12,265 nt of DNA, taken from WRAI01 sp031549605 (GTDB taxonomy: Bacteria > Bacillota > Clostridia > Oscillospirales > UBA929). Shown piece by piece: positions 6,705 to 12,265 of this stretch. Each line of letters opens with the position of its first letter. Position 1 is the first letter of the stretch. The notes under the pieces were generated by a model. The model did not search any database. It saw nothing but the letters and a program-made list of their open reading frames with translations, and was not told where the DNA came from. Both the position numbers and the translations under genes were made by a program. The DNA lies in contig JAVBPM010000042.1 of the NCBI GenBank assembly GCA_031549605.1, positions 1 through 12,265 of the forward strand. Reading direction: 5' to 3'.

Positions 6705-7235
6705 TTAGGTGCCGTCCGGACGGGCGAAGCTGTCGGTGCCCAGCAGCTCGGATTTGTAGTAGACGGCCAGCGAGCCGTGCTCCTGATAGATATAATAGAC
6801 CATGCCGCCCAGCTTGGGGCTGCCCTCGCCGCTGCCCAGCTTGGACTCAAAGGGTGGCGGTGACGGCATGTATTCCTCGACGCACTGCTGCAGATAGGCG
6901 GCGAGCGGAGCGCCGAGCCCGACACCGCTGTTGTCGGGTGGGCCGAAGTTGCCGCCGATTAGGTACTTGACCTTGCCGGGGTTGGCGGGGTCGTTGTAGA
7001 TGTGTACCGTGCCGCCGTTGGGGTTGGGCATCGACTTGAAGCCGTTCATGTTGAGCACGGTAAACAGTGCCTTTTGGTACTGGTTGGCCAGCAGCAGGTC
7101 TTTGGACTGCTTGGATTGCTCAATGTACTTGAGCATCGTCGGAACGGCGATAGCCGCTAAGATGGCGATGATAATGAGTACGACGATGACTTCTACCATG
7201 GTAAAACCGGCTCGGCGTTTCGTTGTTGTATTCAT
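6705..7235 (-). CDS. Type IV prepilin-like / pseudopilin protein
   Basis: This 176-residue protein has a class III (type IV pilin) leader: MNTTTKRRAG, with cleavage expected after Gly10, then FTMVEVIVVLIIIAILAAIAVP. Glu15 is the conserved Glu at position 5 of the mature protein, and the hydrophobic helix continues into an amphipathic stretch (KYIEQSKQSKDLLLANQYQKAL). The C-terminal part, rich in Gly/Pro (PNPNGGTVHIYNDPANPG), is not assigned. Such proteins are processed by a prepilin peptidase and assembled into pili or secretion pseudopili. The start ATG 7235 follows AGGGGAG. No pilus motor, peptidase or other pilin genes are near. It has its own strong promoter (7280-7308) and ends in the hairpin at 6648-6689, so it seems to be a single-gene unit. 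Confidence 0.88.
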   Translation of the reverse strand: MNTTTKRRAGFTMVEVIVVLIIIAILAAIAVPTMLKYIEQSKQSKDLLLANQYQKALFTVLNMNGFKSMPNPNGGTVHIYNDPANPGKVKYLIGGNFGPPDNSGVGLGAPLAAYLQQCVEEYMPSPPPFESKLGSGEGSPKLGGMVYYIYQEHGSLAVYYKSELLGTDSFARPDGT

Positions 7236-7279
7236 TGGACTCCCCTGTTTCCTGGCGTTAACGATGTTTTACGCGCGAT

Positions 7280-7308
7280 ATTATACCATAGGCTTGTCTA
7301 TTTTTCAA
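7280..7308 (-). promoter_or_regulatory. Extended -10 sigma-A promoter of the prepilin gene
   Basis: On the minus strand the -35 box TTGAAA (7308-7303) and a perfect -10 box TATAAT (7285-7280) have a 17-base spacer, and TGG just before the -10 box adds an extended -10 element. Transcription should start near 7273, giving a leader of about 38 bases. The -35 box begins five bases beyond the stop codon of the upstream acetyltransferase gene. Confidence 0.88.
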
Positions 7309-7312
7309 GTTT

Positions 7313-7882
7313 TTATGACGGGTTGGCTTGGCGCGCCCACAGGTAGTGGAAGTTGCGCCAGCCGGTGCGTTGGAAGCCGCTGCGGACAAGGAGGTTTTGG
7401 CTGGGCTTGTTGCCGCGCTTGGTTTCGGCGGTGATGCGTGTGACACGGCTATCTTGCATCGCCGCTTGGCAGAGCGCGGTGACGGCCTCGGACATGTAGC
7501 CGTGGCCGGTGTGGTGCTTGCGCAGCGCGTAGCCGATTTCCACCTCGCCGTCGGTGTAGCCGCCTGAGAAATAGGCGGCGTACAGCCGCGCGTCAAATGG
7601 CGGGCCCTTGAAGCCGGCCTCGCCGATGAGCACGCCGTCGAGGCAGAGCTGCCACGCCGTGCAGAGCAGCCACTCGCCGGGGTGGGCAGTAAGCAGCTCG
7701 GCCTTGGCGGCGTAGATGGCGGCTTTGTTTTTGTAATAGCGCTGGTCGTCGGGCTCGGGCGTGCGGCAGCCGAGCAGCGACGCCAGTTGGTTGGGCTGCT
7801 TGGCGGCGGCGTGCAGATCGTCGGCGGTGGGCGCGATGAGCGTCAGACGCGGCGTGGTGATGGCGTGGCGTTGCCGGCTCAT
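7313..7882 (-). CDS. GNAT family N-acetyltransferase, RimJ/RimL-like
   Basis: The protein has 189 residues. The N-terminus ITTPRLTLIAPTADD is typical of the Acetyltransf_3 (RimJ/RimL) group, and acetyl-CoA motif A is at about 112-137: GEVEIGYALRKHHTGHGYMSEAVTAL. The C-terminal block NLLVRSGFQRTGWRN is also standard for the fold. Members acetylate ribosomal protein N-termini, small amines or antibiotics; the substrate cannot be told from sequence. Its ATG overlaps the stop of the preceding acetyltransferase gene in ATGA (7882-7879), so translation is coupled. It is the last gene of the hydF transcription unit, with a new promoter for the prepilin just downstream. The W-rich stretch EWLLCTAWQLCLDGVLIGEAGF corresponds to the strand region before motif A. 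Confidence 0.87.
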   Translation of the reverse strand: MSRQRHAITTPRLTLIAPTADDLHAAAKQPNQLASLLGCRTPEPDDQRYYKNKAAIYAAKAELLTAHPGEWLLCTAWQLCLDGVLIGEAGFKGPPFDARLYAAYFSGGYTDGEVEIGYALRKHHTGHGYMSEAVTALCQAAMQDSRVTRITAETKRGNKPSQNLLVRSGFQRTGWRNFHYLWARQANPS

Positions 7883-8469
7883 GGCGTTATCTTCATATAG
7901 ACCAGTGCGTTGATGCCGCTGTGCTTGGTGTGCTTTTGCGGCAGGCGCGTAAACTCGACAAAGCCGAGCTTGGTGTAGAGCTTGACGGCGCTTTGGTTGG
8001 TGTCGGCGACCTCGAGTATGTAGTCGCGGTATGCGCCGGTGGTCGTCAGGTGTTGGATTAGCGCCGTGGCTGCGCCTTGGCCGCGGTAGTCGGGTGCGGT
8101 GGCGACAAACTCAATCGAGCCGGTGTGGGGTTCTACATCGAAGGGATAGGCGTGGTTTTGCAGCTCCTTTTTGAGCATGAGCAGCGCCAGCGTGCCGCGA
8201 AACCAGCCGAGGTGGCGGCGCAGCGGCGCGCCTTGCAGTTGGACGCAGGACGTCTTGCCGTCGGTCAGCGCCGTGATGGCGGCCGGCTTGCCGTCGGACA
8301 GCGCGACGTAGAAGTGCGACAGGTCGAACATATGGGCAAAGGCGGCGGCCAGCTTGGTGTTGTCCTTGGAGAAATAGTGCAGCCACTGTCCAAAGCCGTC
8401 GACGAAAATGCGGCTGATGTCAGCGCGCATATCGGCGGCACATTGGTCGGCGCGGTTGATGTCAAACAT
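7879..8469 (-). CDS. GNAT family N-acetyltransferase
   Basis: This 196-residue protein has acetyl-CoA motif A at about 121-137 (FVATAPDYRGQGAATAL) and the C-terminal motif B region ILEVADTNQSAVKLYTKLGF, both diagnostic of GNAT enzymes. The N-terminal half, with GWFRGTLALLMLKKEL, is not assigned to a subfamily and gives no substrate. The start ATG 8469 follows GGGGGTGGG by six bases. It lies 18 bases after the hydF stop and overlaps the next acetyltransferase by four bases, so hydF and two acetyltransferases form one operon. The two proteins are not close in sequence, so this is not a recent tandem duplication. Confidence 0.87.
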   Translation of the reverse strand: MFDINRADQCAADMRADISRIFVDGFGQWLHYFSKDNTKLAAAFAHMFDLSHFYVALSDGKPAAITALTDGKTSCVQLQGAPLRRHLGWFRGTLALLMLKKELQNHAYPFDVEPHTGSIEFVATAPDYRGQGAATALIQHLTTTGAYRDYILEVADTNQSAVKLYTKLGFVEFTRLPQKHTKHSGINALVYMKITP

Positions 8470-8487
8470 CGGTGACCCACCCCCTGT

Positions 8488-9618
8488 TTAGATGACCGTT
8501 TGGTCTAAAATGCCCTGCAGCTTGGCGATGCAGACGCCGTAGTTGGTGACGGGTACGCCTTGCGCTGCCAATGTTTGCAGGCGCGACAGCATGTGCTTGC
8601 GGTTGAACATACAGCCGCCGCACTGCACGACCAGCTGGTAGACACTGAGGTCGGCGGGAAAGTCGCTGCCGGTGGCAAAGTCGAAGCGCAGTGCGCCGCC
8701 GACCGCCTTATTCAGCAGCGCCGGTATTTTTTGTCGCCCGATGTCGCCGTCCTGCGGGTTGTGGCTGCACGCCTCGGCGATCAGCACGCGGTCGTTGGGC
8801 TTAAGGCTGTCGATGGCCTGTGCGCCCGCCTTAAACAGCTCGATGTCGCCCTTGACGCGCGCTTGCAGCATGGAAAACGAGGTCAGCCGCACCGACGGCG
8901 GCAGCGCGTCTTTGACGGCGCGAAACACCTGCGAGTCGGTGATGACCAGTGACGGCGGTTGCAATAGCGACGCTAAGGCGGACGGCAAGGCTTCCAGTGT
9001 GGTGCAGAGCGCGATGCAGCCGTTGTCGAGCAGGTCGCGCAGCGTTTGCTGCTGCGGCAAAATGAGCCGACCCTTGGGCGCTTGCTTGTCCTGCGGCATA
9101 ACCAGCAGCACAAGGTCGCCGGGCTGGGTTAAATGCGCGGTCAGCGACGGCTCGGCGCTTTGTGGCAGTGCGGCGGCGATGGCGGCGCGTAGCGCGTCCA
9201 TCCCCTCGCCCGTCCGGGCGTTGACGCATACGGCGCCGTCGGTGTGCGTCGGCTTGCCGTCGGTGTTTATCACGAACAGATGCGGCGTTTTAAGGGTTTG
9301 CAGCTCGGGCGGCGGCGTTTGACCCTCGCGCGTGACGACTAACACCAAATCGGCTTTGGTCAGCGCTTGGCGCGTTTTGGCCACGCGCGCTTCGCCCAGC
9401 GCGCCGCTGTCGTCGAGACCGCCGGTGTCCAAAAGCAGGACGGGGCCGACGGGGTGCAGCTCCATGGCTTTTGCCACCACGTCGGTTGTGGTGCCTGCCA
9501 CGGGCGAGACCAGCGCTGCATCTTGGCCGAGCAGCGCGTTGAATAGTGTGGATTTTCCTGCGTTGCGGTCACCGGCCAGCGCGATGTGCAGGCGATTGGA
9601 CTGCGGCGTGTCGTTCAT
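8488..9618 (-). CDS. hydF: [FeFe] hydrogenase H-cluster maturation GTPase HydF
   Basis: HydF is the GTPase scaffold on which the two-iron part of the H-cluster is assembled before delivery to [FeFe] hydrogenase. The protein has 376 residues. The N-terminal G domain has P-loop GDRNAGKST (16-24), switch AGTTTD (41-46) and DTGG (64-67). The C-terminal cluster site is C284-S-H286, then 45 residues, then QCGGC (332-336). Two departures stand out. The G4 motif, usually NKxD, reads NTDG (118-121), and the His of the usual HCxxC is Gln332. The three cluster Cys are intact. Start ATG 9618 has AGGAGG five bases before it; an upstream ATG at 9660 lacks this. hydE and hydG are absent from the window. Two GNAT genes follow in the same operon. 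Confidence 0.93.
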   Translation of the reverse strand: MNDTPQSNRLHIALAGDRNAGKSTLFNALLGQDAALVSPVAGTTTDVVAKAMELHPVGPVLLLDTGGLDDSGALGEARVAKTRQALTKADLVLVVTREGQTPPPELQTLKTPHLFVINTDGKPTHTDGAVCVNARTGEGMDALRAAIAAALPQSAEPSLTAHLTQPGDLVLLVMPQDKQAPKGRLILPQQQTLRDLLDNGCIALCTTLEALPSALASLLQPPSLVITDSQVFRAVKDALPPSVRLTSFSMLQARVKGDIELFKAGAQAIDSLKPNDRVLIAEACSHNPQDGDIGRQKIPALLNKAVGGALRFDFATGSDFPADLSVYQLVVQCGGCMFNRKHMLSRLQTLAAQGVPVTNYGVCIAKLQGILDQTVI

Positions 9619-9648
9619 GGTTGCCTCCTGTGGGTGAATTCTATGTAG

Positions 9649-9677
9649 AGTGTAGCACAAAGCGGCGCGTCGCGCAA
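9649..9677 (-). promoter_or_regulatory. Probable promoter of the hydF operon
   Basis: On the minus strand TTGCGC (9677-9672) and TACACT (9654-9649) are 17 bases apart, and TGC before the -10 box forms an extended -10 element. Both boxes are imperfect. Transcription would start near 9642, about 24 bases before the hydF start codon. Confidence 0.55.
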
Positions 9678-9690
9678 TTTTTGTGCATAA

Positions 9691-9720
9691 TAAAACTGAG
9701 GTTTCAGGTAAACCTCAGTT
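9691..9720 (-). terminator. Rho-independent terminator of the small unknown gene
   Basis: AACTGAGGTTT (9694-9704) and AAACCTCAGTT (9710-9720) are a perfect 11-base inverted repeat with a five-base loop. On the minus strand it runs into TTTTATTATG. The hairpin includes the last codons and stop of the gene at 9704-9958 and separates that gene from hydF. Confidence 0.88.
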
Positions 9721-9958
9721 CGTCCCACTGCGACAGCCAGCTCTTGTCGTTGGCGACGGTCGCTACGATTTCAGCGCCGTTGGCGAAGTCGTCGAAGGTG
9801 CCCATGTTGATTTCGTCGACGACCATGCCCAACAGGTTTTCGTAATAGGTCTGCGGCGACACGCCGGACGTCGTCTGGTGGAAGTGCTGTTGCGACTGGT
9901 CGGAGCAGAGCTGGGCGTACTCCTGCTTGACCTGCTCGATAAGCTTGTTGCGGTTCAT
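9704..9958 (-). CDS. Small acidic protein of unknown function
   Basis: I do not recognise this 84-residue protein. It is acidic overall (about 12 Asp/Glu against 5 Lys/Arg), Gln-rich in the first third (CSDQSQQHFHQTTSG), and begins with a likely amphipathic helix (NKLIEQVKQEYAQL). The rest reads YYENLLGMVVDEINMGTFDDFANGAEIVATVANDKSWLSQWDELRF. It has no signal peptide, membrane segment or Cys cluster. The start ATG 9958 has a good ribosome site, GAGGTGA, six bases before it, and a perfect terminator hairpin covers its stop, so it looks like a real one-gene unit. It is transcribed away from the S24 regulator gene at 10115, from which it is separated by 156 bases; it may be a target of that regulator (inference). 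Confidence 0.7.
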   Translation of the reverse strand: MNRNKLIEQVKQEYAQLCSDQSQQHFHQTTSGVSPQTYYENLLGMVVDEINMGTFDDFANGAEIVATVANDKSWLSQWDELRFT

Positions 9959-10030
9959 GTTTTTTCACCTCGGTCGTAGTGTGGGCGTGTTGACTGCGTT
10001 TTATGAGTGCTTTGGCGAAAAAACAAGAAA

Positions 10031-10062
10031 TTTGTCGATTGCGCTTGCCAAATTCGAACAAA
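10031..10062. repeat. Imperfect inverted repeat around the regulator -35 box (possible operator)
   Basis: TTTGTCGA (10031-10038) and TCGAACAAA (10054-10062) are inverted copies apart from one extra A, separated by 15 bases that contain the -35 box at 10045-10050. The site lies between two divergent genes, one encoding an S24-type repressor, so an operator role is plausible but unproved. Confidence 0.4.
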
Positions 10063-10073
10063 TGATGTATTCT
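10045..10073 (+). promoter_or_regulatory. Promoter of the S24 regulator-proB unit
   Basis: TTGCCA (10045-10050) and TATTCT (10068-10073) are 17 bases apart, a good -35 box with a moderate -10 box. Transcription should start near 10080, about 35 bases before the GTG start at 10115. No comparably good promoter was found for the divergent small gene. Confidence 0.65.
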
Positions 10074-10114
10074 ATGCTTGTTGAACTGTACGCTTACGGT
10101 GAGGAGGTGGCGAT

Positions 10115-10906
10115 GTGACACGTCAGGAGATTGGCAAACGGCTGAAAAAGCATCGGCGCAGCTGTCATATGACACAGCGCGAGGTGGCTGATTTAATTGG
10201 CCGCAATCAGCAGAATATCGCTCACTGGGAGGCCGGTGTCGCGCAGCCGGACGCCGCGACGCTGTATACGCTGGCGCGGCTGTACGGCGTGACGGTTGAC
10301 CGGCTGATTAACGACGAAGTGACGCTTGACGAAACGCCCAAGGACAATGGCAAGGTGCTTTCCTTGTCAGCGGCCGCCAACACACAGGCGGCGCAGCGTG
10401 TCAACGCGCTGTCACGGGTTTTTTTGACGCTGGACGAGCATGGCCGCAAGCTGGTGGAGCAGATTGCCGAGAATGAACAGCGGCGCTGTCTGGCGCAGCC
10501 ACCCGCCGAGTCGGACGCGGTGCTGCTGCGTGTGTACGACACGCCGGCCAGCGCCGGTACCGGCAGCTATCTCGACGGCGACGGCTGCTCGCTGCGCGAG
10601 CTGAACGATGTGCCCGACGGCACTGATTTCGGCGTTTTTATTCAAGGCGACAGCATGGAGCCGCGGCTGCACGACGGCGACATTGCCTTTGTCAAGGCGG
10701 CCGAGGTGCTGGACAGCGGCGACATTGGGCTGTTTGTGCTCAACAATGAGGCGTTTTGCAAGCGGCTGCGTGTCGACGACGGCCACAAGCGCGTGTATTT
10801 GGATTCGCTGAACCCCAACTATCTGCCCATCTGCGTTTCGGCCGAGGACGCGCTGCGCACGGTGGGGAAAATTTTAGGAGGCGTTTCGTTTGAGACTGGT
10901 TGTTAA
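10115..10906 (+). CDS. XRE-family regulator with LexA/CI-like S24 self-cleavage domain
   Basis: The protein has 263 residues. The N-terminal helix-turn-helix (about 4-60) includes MTQREVADLIGRNQQNIAHWEAGVAQPDAATLYTLARLYGV. After a linker the S24 peptidase domain follows (about 136-258), with a LexA-type cleavage site at Ala147-Gly148 (TPASAGTG), catalytic Ser180 in GDSMEP and catalytic Lys216 in FCKRL. All three elements are intact, so RecA- or stress-stimulated self-cleavage is possible. HTH-S24 proteins are usually repressors of phage or stress genes. The start is GTG 10115, seven bases after GGAGG; the ATG two bases earlier is followed by TGA. Its last 17 bases overlap proB. It is not LexA itself, which carries a winged helix rather than an XRE domain. 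The target is unknown. Confidence 0.9.
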   Translation: MTRQEIGKRLKKHRRSCHMTQREVADLIGRNQQNIAHWEAGVAQPDAATLYTLARLYGVTVDRLINDEVTLDETPKDNGKVLSLSAAANTQAAQRVNALSRVFLTLDEHGRKLVEQIAENEQRRCLAQPPAESDAVLLRVYDTPASAGTGSYLDGDGCSLRELNDVPDGTDFGVFIQGDSMEPRLHDGDIAFVKAAEVLDSGDIGLFVLNNEAFCKRLRVDDGHKRVYLDSLNPNYLPICVSAEDALRTVGKILGGVSFETGC

Positions 10907-11672
10907 GGTGGGCACATCGACTGTGACGCATGAGTCGGGCGCGCCCAATTTACGTTTGCTTGACCAACTGGCGCGCGCGCTGAGCGACATGGCGGCGCTG
11001 GGCCACGAGGTGGTGTTGGTGACCAGCGGCGCGATTGGCGTCGGTGTGTCCAAGATGAATTTGCCCGAGCGTCCGACGGCGTTGCAGCACAAGCAGGCCG
11101 TCGCGGCGGTGGGTCAGTGCGCACTGATGCACGTGTACGACAGCGTGTTTAGCGACTACAACCGCACGGTGGCGCAGATTTTGCTGTCGCGCGCCGACAT
11201 GGAGCATCCGGCGGCGCGGCGCAATTTGCTCAACACCTTTACCACGCTGTTTGCGCTGCACACCATAACGATTGTCAATGAAAACGACAGCGTCAGCGCC
11301 GAGGAGATTGAGAGCGACGGCCGCATTTTTGGCGACAACGACCGCCTGTCGGCCGAGGTCGCGGCGCTGATTGGCGCCGACTTGCTGGTGCTGTTGAGCG
11401 ATATTGACGCCGTGTACGACGCCGACCCGCGCAGCAACCCCGACGCGCGCCCCATTGCGCTGGTGCACGAGGTTGACGACGCGCTGCGCGCTATGGCCGC
11501 GGGGCCGGGCAGCGCGCGCGGCACGGGTGGCATGATGACCAAGCTGCAGGCGGCCGAGGTGGCGCTGGCGCACGGCTTTGACATGGTGGTTTCCCACGGT
11601 CGCGAGCCGCGCGTGCTGTACGACATTGTGGCGGGAAAGCCCGTTGGCACAAGGTTTACCGCTCGTGGTTGA
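10890..11672 (+). CDS. proB: Glutamate 5-kinase ProB (kinase domain only)
   Basis: ProB phosphorylates L-glutamate to glutamyl 5-phosphate, the first step of proline synthesis. The 260-residue protein is one amino-acid kinase domain: VVKVGTSTVT at the N-terminus, VTSGAIGVG (44-52), IVNENDSVS (128-136) for glutamate binding, FGDNDRLSAEVAALIGADLLVLLSDIDAVYDADPR (147-181) and GTGGMMTKLQAAEVA (211-225). It ends about 100 residues short of E. coli ProB and lacks the C-terminal PUA domain; this shorter form is known in other bacteria. The start is TTG 10890, eight bases after AGGAGG, inside the end of the regulator gene. proA, the usual neighbour, is absent; a GNAT-like gene overlaps its end instead. 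Confidence 0.95.
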   Translation: MRLVVKVGTSTVTHESGAPNLRLLDQLARALSDMAALGHEVVLVTSGAIGVGVSKMNLPERPTALQHKQAVAAVGQCALMHVYDSVFSDYNRTVAQILLSRADMEHPAARRNLLNTFTTLFALHTITIVNENDSVSAEEIESDGRIFGDNDRLSAEVAALIGADLLVLLSDIDAVYDADPRSNPDARPIALVHEVDDALRAMAAGPGSARGTGGMMTKLQAAEVALAHGFDMVVSHGREPRVLYDIVAGKPVGTRFTARG

Positions 11673-12265
11673 GTTGCTTTTATCCGACCCGCTGCGCTAC
11701 GCCGATTTGCTGCTGTGTTTGCAACGCGGCAGCGCTGAGGTGTTGGTCGACGACGCCGACGGCGTGCTGATTTACGAGCGCATCGGACAGGCGTATATGC
11801 TCGCCTGCCGCGACGGTGCGGCGGGACGGCGGCTGGTTGACGCGCTGCCCGACGGTGCCGAGTTGCTGACGCTGCACGATGTCGACGTGGCGCGCTACGC
11901 CGCGGCTAAGCTGGGCTTGGGCGTTGGTGGCGTTTGCCACCAGTTTGTCTATCATAGCGCCGAGCCGCTGCCGGAGGCTGAGGGTCTGGACATTCGGCGG
12001 CTGGACGAGTCGTTTGTCGAGGTTGTGTCGGCGCACTACAAGCTTATCCCCGACCCTGTCTACATTCGCGCGGTCTTGTCCGACGGACTGCTGTGGGGTT
12101 GTTTTGTCGACGGCCAGCTGGTCGGATTCGCCGGCTATCATCACGAGGGCAGCATGGGGCTGCTGCAGATCTTCGAGCAACATCGCGGCAAGGGCTATGC
12201 CGCGGCGTTACAGTCGTGTTTAATAAAACCCCCTTTGGCCGAGGGGCGGGGGGCCGACGGGCCCG
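11665..12265 (+). CDS. GNAT-like acetyltransferase, partial, cut by the window end
   Basis: The reading frame stays open from about 11665 to the end, at least 200 codons. The start is taken as GTG 11665, overlapping the proB stop by eight bases, with a weak AAGG upstream; TTG 11674 is an alternative. The first part (VELLLSDPLRYADLLLCLQRGSAEV...LIYERIGQAYMLAC) is unassigned. The GNAT part begins near residue 115 (LDIRRLDESFVEVVSAHY, then GCFVDGQLVGFAGYHHEGSMGLLQIFEQHRGKGYAAALQSCLI), with HRGKGYA as acetyl-CoA motif A. The last 14 residues, read from a homopolymer-rich end (AAAACCCCCC-like and GGGGG runs), do not continue the fold well and may contain sequencing errors. Tight overlap suggests cotranscription with proB. 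The substrate is unknown. Confidence 0.78.
   Translation, partial: MVELLLSDPLRYADLLLCLQRGSAEVLVDDADGVLIYERIGQAYMLACRDGAAGRRLVDALPDGAELLTLHDVDVARYAAAKLGLGVGGVCHQFVYHSAEPLPEAEGLDIRRLDESFVEVVSAHYKLIPDPVYIRAVLSDGLLWGCFVDGQLVGFAGYHHEGSMGLLQIFEQHRGKGYAAALQSCLIKPPLAEGRGADGP

Noticed and set aside
10054..10067. A Gram-positive SOS box (CGAAC then GTTCG) at the regulator promoter.
   Set aside because: Only the left half CGAAC is present; the right half GATGT does not fit.
9927..10118. A 63-codon plus-strand frame ending in ATGTGA at the regulator start.
   Set aside because: It overlaps the small minus-strand gene and the regulator promoter, has no clear ribosome site, and its product looks random.
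9704..10906. Prophage or mobile element, suggested by the CI-like regulator.
   Set aside because: No integrase, structural, att-like or other phage genes are nearby, and base composition matches the neighbours.

Overview
The window reads as a piece of a G+C-rich, anaerobic Gram-positive (Firmicutes, Clostridia-like) chromosome, probably a whole metagenomic contig or one end of one. The evidence is a SpoIID/LytB-domain protein next to queA and tgt, strong Shine-Dalgarno sites of the GGAGG kind, sigma-A promoters close to consensus, a lysine riboswitch with a Rho-independent terminator, and the [FeFe]-hydrogenase maturase HydF. No rRNA, tRNA, insertion sequence, CRISPR array or prophage structure is visible. 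Both extreme ends show signs of damaged or low-quality sequence: an in-frame stop in tgt at 64-66, and homopolymer-rich sequence after about 12220.

Layout. (1) 1-2911, minus strand: a SpoIID/LytB-domain secreted protein, queA and the start of tgt form a close-packed operon; queA and tgt make the queuosine modification of tRNA. (2) 2912-3267: a 356-base stretch without a protein gene. It holds a consensus sigma-A promoter on the plus strand, a complete lysine riboswitch aptamer and a terminator/antiterminator switch. (3) 3268-6638, plus strand: the riboswitch-controlled operon encodes a small unknown lipoprotein, then asd, dapA and dapB, which are steps 2 to 4 of the aspartate route to diaminopimelate and lysine. 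(4) 6648-6689: a long hairpin between converging genes. (5) 6705-9618, minus strand: hydF and two GNAT acetyltransferases form one operon, and a lone type IV prepilin-like gene downstream has its own extended -10 promoter. (6) 9704-9958, minus strand: a small acidic protein of unknown function with its own terminator. (7) 10115-12265, plus strand: a LexA/CI-like self-cleaving regulator (XRE + S24), proB (glutamate 5-kinase without a PUA domain) and a GNAT-like gene cut by the window end. All three overlap and are probably cotranscribed.

How the parts work together. Lysine feedback is the clearest circuit. When lysine is low, an antiterminator (3125-3138 with 3176-3189) keeps the terminator open and the lipoprotein-asd-dapA-dapB operon is transcribed. 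When lysine binds, the P1 helix takes up part of the antiterminator and transcription stops at about 3205. The points most worth a second look are the unknown lipoprotein leading the lysine operon, an apparent promoter antisense to the riboswitch that points at the SpoIID gene, the self-cleaving regulator fused by overlap to proB, and the altered HydF motifs.
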